From positions 1 through 11,125 of the forward strand of contig JAWOHX010000079.1 of assembly GCA_046484975.1 (NCBI GenBank): 11,125 bases of DNA, read 5' to 3'. Below are positions 6,575 to 11,125 of this stretch, in pieces. The translations under genes were made by a program, and so were the position numbers. The stretch's first letter is position 1, and the number at the start of each line of letters is the position of its first letter. The notes below the pieces were generated by a model. That model was given only the letters and a program-made list of their open reading frames with translations, ran no database searches and had not been told where the DNA came from. The stretch comes from JAWOHX01 sp046484975 (GTDB taxonomy: Bacteria > Bacillota > Clostridia > DUPQ01).

Positions 6575-6943
6575 CTATTTCGATTCCCCTGTATGTCGGT
6601 ATGCCTCCAGCAAGACCTCGATGCGCGCTTTTTTCTCAGCCAGTGTGTTGATGCGCATGTCCAGTTCTTGTTTTCCCCGGGAGGAGATCTCATACACCCT
6701 TTTCGGGGGTCCCTGTCCCCCTTCTTCCCAGAAGGATGACACAAGGCCCTGCTTTTCCATGTTGCGCAAGGTCCGGTACAGTGTGCTGACGCTCAACTCC
6801 TCCTGGGAAAAGCCATAGCGTCCAAGGAGTTCCGCCAGAACGTACCCGTGGGCGGGAGATTCCCGAAGAAGCATCAACAGGCAGGCTTCCATGAAGCGCT
6901 CCATCCGGTGGGGCTTGAATCCATGGCATATGCTCTTGGTCAT
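6575..6943 (-). CDS. PadR family transcriptional regulator
   Basis: 122 residues. The winged helix covers about 17-95: FMEACLLMLLRESPAHGYVL (17-36), recognition segment SVSTLYRTLRNMEKQGLV (51-68) and wing GGQGPPKRVYEISSRG (75-90). A C-terminal helix (95-117) should mediate dimer contacts. All the PadR landmarks are present (HGY, LYR-x-L-x2-(L/M)E-x2-GLV, GP-x-(R/K)R-x-Y). The N-terminal extension with C6, H7, H12 and C21 resembles a subgroup found beside transporters and might sense a ligand or metal; that is a guess. AGGAGG lies 7-8 nt before ATG 6943. Expected role: autorepression and control of the two half-permeases through the inverted repeat at 6970-6998. Confidence 0.9.
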   Translation of the reverse strand: MTKSICHGFKPHRMERFMEACLLMLLRESPAHGYVLAELLGRYGFSQEELSVSTLYRTLRNMEKQGLVSSFWEEGGQGPPKRVYEISSRGKQELDMRINTLAEKKARIEVLLEAYRHTGESK

Positions 6944-6969
6944 CGTTTGCTCCTCCTGTCCTTCATGAA

Positions 6970-6998
6970 ATGACTATATCCATATCGAATATAGTCAT
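6970..6998. promoter_or_regulatory. Perfect inverted repeat, probable PadR operator
   Basis: Arms ATGACTATAT (6970-6979) and ATATAGTCAT (6989-6998) are exact reverse complements around a 9-nt spacer. The dyad lies directly downstream of the padR -10 box, covering the predicted start site, where a bound dimer would block transcription. The arm length and spacing suit a winged-helix dimer. No second copy was seen in the window. Confidence 0.75.
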
Positions 6999-7005
6999 CA
7001 TGAAT

Positions 7006-7034
7006 ATATTAATCGTTTCATTGGTTTTTGTCAA
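7006..7034 (-). promoter_or_regulatory. Promoter of the padR-permease operon
   Basis: On the minus strand a perfect TTGACA lies at 7034-7029, then a 17-nt spacer and TAATAT at 7011-7006 (four of six consensus bases). The predicted start is near 6999, at the edge of the inverted repeat. The leader to ATG 6943 is about 56 nt. Confidence 0.75.
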
Positions 7035-7081
7035 CATCTTTTCCGGAATCACTCGTCACCGGGGAGTAAGGCCGGGTCTGG

Positions 7082-7110
7082 TTGTATGTTCTTCCGTGTT
7101 CATATATAAT
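7082..7110 (+). promoter_or_regulatory. Promoter of the TPR gene
   Basis: TATAAT at 7105-7110 is a perfect -10 box. TTGTAT at 7082-7087 is a partial -35 with a 17-nt spacer. The predicted start is near 7117, only a few bases before the ribosome site, so the leader is very short. This promoter lies where a longer reading of the TPR frame would begin, which argues against that longer start. Confidence 0.65.
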
Positions 7111-7120
7111 GATTCTAATG

Positions 7121-7126
7121 AGGAGG
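7121..7126 (+). promoter_or_regulatory. Ribosome binding site that fixes the TPR gene start
   Basis: AGGAGG is followed by 6 nt and ATG at 7133. The same frame is open upstream to a TTG at 7082, but that codon is part of the -35 box and has no ribosome site. The ATG at 7133 is therefore the start. Confidence 0.85.
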
Positions 7127-7132
7127 ATTTCC

Positions 7133-7960
7133 ATGAAAACACTGAAAAAATTCATCATATACATCCTGTTTCCCGCTGCAATCCTGCTGTTGTCCATGCT
7201 GGGTGACGCCCTGGCATTGATAGCCGTCATCATTCTCTATATGGCTGTCTTCCTGTTGCTGGAGAAGGAAAATATCCTGAAACTCATGGCATCCCACCAG
7301 TTCAAGAAAAAGAACAACCTAAAGGCGCTGAGGTACATATACAAGGCCTACCGGATGAAGCGGTCGGGCATCCATACCGCAGTGACGTTCATCTATTTCC
7401 TTCTGAAATCCGGGAAATATGAAAAAGCCGGTGAAATCATCGTGGAAACGGAGAAACGGACGTTGACCCCCCAGGAAAAAAACAGCCTTTCCCTGAACAA
7501 GGCCCTTTTTCTCTGGAAGACAGACAGGATTTTGGAATCCCTGGAGCTGTACGGGCAACTGGCCGTGGACGATGAGTCCACTTCCCTGTACAGCAGTTAC
7601 GGATATGTGGCCACCTTGGTGGATGACCCGGAGAAAGCCTTGGGGGTGAACCTGAAAGCCTTTGAATACAATCCGGAGAGCAGTGCGATCCTGGACAACC
7701 TCGGGCTGGTCTATCTGAAAGCAAATGATTTGGACAAGGCCCAGGAAATCTATGACCGGCTGATGGAAAAAGAACCCCGGTTTCCGGAGGCCTACTACAA
7801 CATGTCTCTTCTCATGGAGCGGCGGTATGACATGGATGAATCCATCTATTACCTGAAAAAAGCGTTGGAACAGGATTTTGACGGCTTAACAACAATATCA
7901 AGGGAGGATGTTGAAAAAAAGCTGGCTCACTTGAAGAAGCTGTACGGCAAAGCCCTGTAA
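7133..7960 (+). CDS. Membrane-anchored tetratricopeptide repeat (TPR) protein
   Basis: 275 residues from ATG 7133. Two hydrophobic helices at about 7-23 and 25-43, split by a short GDA turn, form an N-terminal hairpin anchor preceded by lysines; there is no cleavage site. The basic stretch HQFKKKNNLK (55-64) follows, then helical repeats to the end. The clearest TPR units are 184-217 (containing LDNLGLVYLKANDLDKAQEI) and 218-250 (containing AYYNMSLLMERRYDMDESIY), with weaker units near 84-115, 117-150 and 151-181. TPR arrays are protein-binding scaffolds, and with this topology the array should be cytoplasmic. No enzymatic domain is seen. It is the only plus-strand gene, divergent from padR (189 nt apart) and convergent with the pseudouridine synthase gene, overlapping its 3' end by 34 nt. 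Partner and role unknown. Confidence 0.85.
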   Translation: MKTLKKFIIYILFPAAILLLSMLGDALALIAVIILYMAVFLLLEKENILKLMASHQFKKKNNLKALRYIYKAYRMKRSGIHTAVTFIYFLLKSGKYEKAGEIIVETEKRTLTPQEKNSLSLNKALFLWKTDRILESLELYGQLAVDDESTSLYSSYGYVATLVDDPEKALGVNLKAFEYNPESSAILDNLGLVYLKANDLDKAQEIYDRLMEKEPRFPEAYYNMSLLMERRYDMDESIYYLKKALEQDFDGLTTISREDVEKKLAHLKKLYGKAL

Positions 7961-8589
7961 TCAGGATCCTTTTGAAAACACATCTCCTCTTTGCCGACCG
8001 GATGAAAAAAAGCAAGCTTCCATGCCCACAGGGCAATGGGGGTTTTTTCTTTTTCCCCGGAATATTTGACATCGCCGAATATGGGGTGCCCCAGGTTGGA
8101 CAGCTGCACCCTGATCTGGTGGTGGCGGCCCGTCTGTAGTATCACCTTGAGCAGGGAATGCCCGTTGGCGCTTTTCATGACCTCATAATCCAGCATGCAG
8201 AGTTTCGCTTCCTTGGTATGCTCCCGGGTTACCCGTGAGGTGTTTGTCTGCCCGTCCTTCACAAGATAGTCCTTCAGTTCCGCCTTCTTTGCCTTCGGGA
8301 TTCCCTTGACCACCGCAAGATAGGTCTTTTCCATTTTCCTTTCCCGTATCTGCTCTGAAAGCCTGGAAGCGGCCTTGGAAGTCCTGGCGAACACCATGAC
8401 TCCTCCTACCGGCCTGTCCAGCCTGTGGACGATCCCAAGGAATACATTTCCTGGTTTTCCATGCTTTTTTTTCAGATAATCCTTGAGTGCCCCCTGCAGG
8501 TCCTCATCTCCGGAGGAATCCGCCACCACTGGCATGTTGATGGGCTTGACCACCACGATGACATGATTGTCCTCATACAGGATCTCCAT
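7927..8589 (-). CDS. RluA family pseudouridine synthase
   Basis: 220 residues from ATG 8589. The catalytic motif HRLDR (residues 55-59) has the essential aspartate at 58, the nucleophile that isomerises uridine to pseudouridine. LQTGRHHQIRVQLSNLGHPI is the conserved second motif, and the N-terminus EILYEDNHVIVVVKP is standard for the family. There is no S4 domain, and the length suits short RluA/RluD-type relatives; the target RNA (rRNA or tRNA) cannot be told. Three in-frame ATGs (8601, 8592, 8589) are possible. GGGAGG at 8594-8599 supports 8589, which also matches family N-termini. Its start shares a base with the stop of the methyltransferase gene (TGATG), so the two are coupled. The last 34 nt overlap the convergent TPR gene. 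Its own terminator was not found. Confidence 0.92.
   Translation of the reverse strand: MEILYEDNHVIVVVKPINMPVVADSSGDEDLQGALKDYLKKKHGKPGNVFLGIVHRLDRPVGGVMVFARTSKAASRLSEQIRERKMEKTYLAVVKGIPKAKKAELKDYLVKDGQTNTSRVTREHTKEAKLCMLDYEVMKSANGHSLLKVILQTGRHHQIRVQLSNLGHPIFGDVKYSGEKEKTPIALWAWKLAFFHPVGKEEMCFQKDPDYRALPYSFFK
8017..8054 (+). terminator. Intrinsic terminator of the TPR transcript, inside the opposing gene
   Basis: On the plus strand CCAT-GCCC, loop ACA, GGGC, a bulged A and ATGG form an 8-bp stem (8020-8039). It can be extended to C8017-G8042 through two G-U pairs, and T6-C-T5 (8043-8054) follows at once. It lies 57 nt past the TPR stop and antisense to the pseudouridine synthase coding region. 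Geometry and U-tract are those of a good rho-independent terminator in plus orientation only. Confidence 0.7.
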
Positions 8590-9449
8590 CATGCCTCCCA
8601 TCTGACGGTAAAACCGCAGGGCAGCACGACATCCTGCCCGGTGGCCTTCAATCCCAGCTCATGGCTTGTCACAGACCCGCCTTTTCCTTTCAGCAGCATG
8701 CGGAATATGTTCTCGATCAAAACCGGGGAAACCGAACCCGTGTAGGAATTCACCAGGAAAAACAAGGGTTGGTCTGAGAGCAGGGAGACGCACAATGCAA
8801 TGAGTTCATAAAGCTTGTCCTCGATTTTCCAAAGCTCCCCTGAAGGCCCCCGCCCATAGGCCGGGGGATCCATGATGATGCCGGCATAGCGGCTGTTCCT
8901 CCTGATTTCCCTGTTGACGAATTTGATGCAGTCATCCACGATGAACCTGACCGGCCTGTCCTCCAGTCCGGAAAGCGCCAGGTTTTCCTTGGCGTCGGCC
9001 ACCATTCCCTTCGAGGCGTCCACATGGCATACCGACGCCCCGGCGGATGCGCAGGCAACGGATGCCCCCCCGGTGTATGCGAACAGGTTCAGAATGGAGG
9101 GTTTTCTCTTTTCCCCGGATATTTTCTTCATCATGTAGTCCCAGTTGACTGCTTGCTCGGGAAACAGGCCAGTATGCTTGAAGCCAGTGGGTTCCACATG
9201 AAAACGGAGATCCCCATATGCAACTGTCCATCTCCCGGGCAGTTTTTCCTTGAAGTCCCAGGACCCTCCTCCTTTTGCACTGCGGTGATAGACCCCGTGG
9301 GCCGCCGGCCATTCCCGGCCAGGGGGCCAGATGGCCTGGGGATCAGGCCTCTTCAGTACATATTCTCCCCACCTTTCCAGCTTCTGTCCATCCCCGGTCA
9401 TGATGAGTTCATAATCCTTCCACTGGTCCGCAATGATCAGCTCAGCCAT
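8589..9449 (-). CDS. Class I SAM-dependent methyltransferase, rRNA-type (RlmI/YccW-like)
   Basis: 286 residues. The N-terminal 110 residues form an accessory region with LRFHVEPTGFKHTGLFPEQA (81-100). The Rossmann methyltransferase domain begins with motif I NLFAYTGGASV (121-131), acidic D144 in HVDAS, and motif IV DPPAYGRGP (194-202). The order '(K/Q)TG-F-x-(D/E)Q ... NLF(A/C)YTG ... DPP' is that of PF10672 enzymes, which methylate cytosine or guanine in 23S rRNA. The PUA domain of E. coli RlmI is lacking, so this belongs to a shorter group and the target base is open. AGGGAG lies about 8 nt before ATG 9449. The gene follows the PBP2 stop by 12 nt and is coupled to the pseudouridine synthase gene, so two RNA-modifying enzymes are made from one mRNA. 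Confidence 0.88.
   Translation of the reverse strand: MAELIIADQWKDYELIMTGDGQKLERWGEYVLKRPDPQAIWPPGREWPAAHGVYHRSAKGGGSWDFKEKLPGRWTVAYGDLRFHVEPTGFKHTGLFPEQAVNWDYMMKKISGEKRKPSILNLFAYTGGASVACASAGASVCHVDASKGMVADAKENLALSGLEDRPVRFIVDDCIKFVNREIRRNSRYAGIIMDPPAYGRGPSGELWKIEDKLYELIALCVSLLSDQPLFFLVNSYTGSVSPVLIENIFRMLLKGKGGSVTSHELGLKATGQDVVLPCGFTVRWEA
8594..8599 (-). promoter_or_regulatory. Ribosome binding site that decides the pseudouridine synthase start
   Basis: GGGAGG lies downstream of the first in-frame ATG (8601) and 4 nt before the ATG at 8589. It is only 1 nt before the ATG at 8592. It therefore favours 8589. Confidence 0.6.
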
Positions 9450-9461
9450 GGTGTTCTCCCT

Positions 9462-11125
9462 CTATTCATCTGTTTTATCCTCTTCCGGTTGGATGTTGAA
9501 ATAGGCAGAAAAGATGTCTTTTGCCACATAAGCGGTATAGGATCCCCAGACCCCTTTTTCAATCACCACGGCCACAGCAATCTCAGGTTCCTCATATGGG
9601 GCATAGGCGATGAAGAGAGCGTTGGAGGATTCCCCCGACTCCCTGCCGGTCTCCGCCGTTCCTGTCTTTCCAGCGACCATAACGGGAAAATCCTCGAAAA
9701 TCCTTTGGGCTGTCCCATCCAGGACAACCCCCCGCATGCTTGCCTTCAATATCCGGAAGGTATCGGCTTCCCAAGGCACCTGCTGGTAGTTGGGCTGTGT
9801 CTCCAGCACCATCTCCCCCGCCTGGTTCCTGACCTCCTTGAGGACAAAGGGAGTGAACCGTTTTCCTCCGTTTGATATGGATGCCGTGTAGTTGGCCATC
9901 TGCAACGGCGTAAAGTTGTTGTACATCTGTCCGATGGCGGACTGGGCCGTATCTGCAATATACCATCTGTCGGCAAAGGTGGCATACTTGTACTCCCTGC
10001 TGGAGCGGATTCCCTTTTGCTCCCCGTACAGATCGATCCCGGTCGGTTCCCCCAGGCCGAAATGCCTTGCCCAGTAGTCCAGTTCGTCGATGCCTGTCTC
10101 CACACCGAGTTTGTAGAAATACAAGTTGCAGCTGGTCTCTATGGCCCGTTGGATGGTCAGGTCCCCATGGACCCAGCCATACCTTCTGTAGGTCAGGCAG
10201 TAGAAATCCCATTCGCCGATGACCTCATGTCCCGTGCAGGCGATGGTGGAGTGCTCCGTGATGGCGCCGGACTCCAGCCCGGCCACCGCAACAATGGGCT
10301 TGTATGTGGAGCCCGGTGTGTAGAGCGCCTGGATGGCCCGGTTGAACATGGGGGTGGTCGCGGAATCGGTGAGAGCCTTCATTCTGTTCTCCATGGATTG
10401 TTCATCTGCCAGAACAAACCAGTTGGGATCATATGACGGATAGCTGGCCATGGCCAGCACTTCTCCCGTCCTGACATCCAGGACCACGACGGATCCCGCG
10501 TTGGCGTCCCCGAAGTGCCTTTCGTCCTGTTTCATGGCGGCAATCCTCTCGATATTGTTCCTCAGGGATTCCATGGCGGTCCTCTGAAGCTCAATGTCTA
10601 TGGTAAGGTAGATGTCCTTCCCGTTCACCGCTTTTTCCCCGCCGATTTCAGTGATGATCCTTCCCGTCGGATCCGTCTCCACTTCGATGCTGCCGCGGAT
10701 GCCCCTCAGATGGTTTTCCGCAAACGCTTCCACACCGGACTTCCCGATTTGGTCAAGGGACGAGTAGGACGGGTCTCTTCCGATATCCTCCGCTGTCACC
10801 GGTCCGATGTATCCCAGCACATGCCCGATGTCATAGACATCGGTATAGATTCGGACCATCTTGGTCCGGGTCATGACTCCCTGGAGGTGATGGGTCTGTT
10901 CTGCAATCTGGGCCATGGTCTCCAGGGAAACATCCTCGGCGATCCTGATGCCTTCCCCGGTCAGATACTGCCATCTTAGTCTGAGGATCTCGTATCGCAT
11001 CACCATGATCCTGTAGGCCTCCAAGGTTGTGTACCGGTCGGAAATATAGAAGAAATCCTTTAGGAATTCAAAGAAATAGAAGGGATCGGTGATCATATCC
11101 TTTGTACTGCGCCTGAAAAGCTCCC
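9462..11125 (-). CDS. mrdA: Penicillin-binding protein 2 (class B transpeptidase), C-terminal 553 residues, 5' end outside the window
   Basis: The frame stays open through base 11125, so the methionine at 11096 is internal and the N-terminal membrane anchor is not visible. Numbered from that methionine, the dimerisation domain holds EDVSLETMAQIAEQ (54-67) and DQIGKSGVEAFAENHLRG (115-132), the latter typical of PBP2. The transpeptidase domain has S263-T-Y-K266 with the acylated serine, S322-C-N324 and K477-T-G, all in correct order and spacing. The enzyme cross-links peptidoglycan peptides outside the membrane and is the target of beta-lactams. FGLGEPTGIDLYGEQKG also favours PBP2/MrdA, the RodA partner in cell elongation. 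SpoVD/FtsI types often end in PASTA domains, and none is present here. It is followed after 12 nt by the methyltransferase gene. Class B PBP is certain; the mrdA assignment is likely. Confidence 0.9.
   Translation of the reverse strand, partial: ELFRRSTKDMITDPFYFFEFLKDFFYISDRYTTLEAYRIMVMRYEILRLRWQYLTGEGIRIAEDVSLETMAQIAEQTHHLQGVMTRTKMVRIYTDVYDIGHVLGYIGPVTAEDIGRDPSYSSLDQIGKSGVEAFAENHLRGIRGSIEVETDPTGRIITEIGGEKAVNGKDIYLTIDIELQRTAMESLRNNIERIAAMKQDERHFGDANAGSVVVLDVRTGEVLAMASYPSYDPNWFVLADEQSMENRMKALTDSATTPMFNRAIQALYTPGSTYKPIVAVAGLESGAITEHSTIACTGHEVIGEWDFYCLTYRRYGWVHGDLTIQRAIETSCNLYFYKLGVETGIDELDYWARHFGLGEPTGIDLYGEQKGIRSSREYKYATFADRWYIADTAQSAIGQMYNNFTPLQMANYTASISNGGKRFTPFVLKEVRNQAGEMVLETQPNYQQVPWEADTFRILKASMRGVVLDGTAQRIFEDFPVMVAGKTGTAETGRESGESSNALFIAYAPYEEPEIAVAVVIEKGVWGSYTAYVAKDIFSAYFNIQPEEDKTDE

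Noticed and set aside
6970..7206. Short plus-strand frame starting in the padR operator region
   Set aside because: It overlaps the operator, both promoters and the start of the TPR gene in another frame, and it has no ribosome site.
9024..9875. Open plus-strand frame of 283 codons
   Set aside because: It lies antisense across the methyltransferase and PBP2 genes, both with intact conserved motifs. Its translation shows no family motif and it has no ribosome site.
11094..11096. ATG as the start of the PBP2 gene
   Set aside because: The frame is open to the window edge and the protein lacks its N-terminal membrane anchor from this position, so the real start is outside the window.

Overview
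The window most resembles a chromosomal segment of an anaerobic Clostridia-like Firmicute of moderate to fairly high G+C. The main reasons are strong AGGAGG-type ribosome binding sites, sigma-A-like promoters (TTGACA / TATAAT), a His-Gln-Lys tRNA cluster with encoded CCA ends, a PadR regulator beside split permease halves, and a class B PBP of the PBP2 type. The genus cannot be told from the sequence. No insertion sequence, integrase, CRISPR array or phage gene was seen.

Layout on the minus strand, in order of transcription from the right edge. (1) 9462-11125: the 3' part of a PBP2/MrdA-like transpeptidase, followed after 12 nt by a YccW/RlmI-like methyltransferase and, in a stop/start overlap, an RluA-family pseudouridine synthase. 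This is a cell-wall plus RNA-modification housekeeping operon. (2) 5542-6943: a PadR repressor and two homologous half-permeases (PF03773/ArsP-like), translationally coupled. A clear promoter precedes padR, and a perfect 10-bp inverted repeat lies at its predicted transcription start. (3) 5203-5447: tRNA-His, tRNA-Gln and tRNA-Lys, with a near-consensus promoter and a short 3' hairpin. (4) 1-5081: a four-gene operon with its own TATAAT box. It encodes a 1030-residue GNAT plus beta-sandwich fusion, an amidohydrolase_2 enzyme, a stand-alone MetH-activation-domain protein, and the start of a DUF5703 protein. Two of its three junctions are 4-nt ATGA overlaps.

The only plus-strand gene, 7133-7960, is a membrane-anchored TPR protein. 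It is divergent from padR and convergent with the pseudouridine synthase gene. The two 3' ends overlap, and a good intrinsic terminator for the TPR transcript lies inside the opposing gene.

The most promising undescribed system is the operon at 1-5081. A corrinoid-reactivation-type protein is tightly coupled to a carbohydrate-type protein (DUF5703), a metal-dependent hydrolase and a very unusual acetyltransferase fusion, all apparently cytoplasmic. A corrinoid-linked pathway acting on a modified (perhaps methylated) carbohydrate or glycoside is one reading. That function is inference; the domain calls and the coupling are seen in the sequence.
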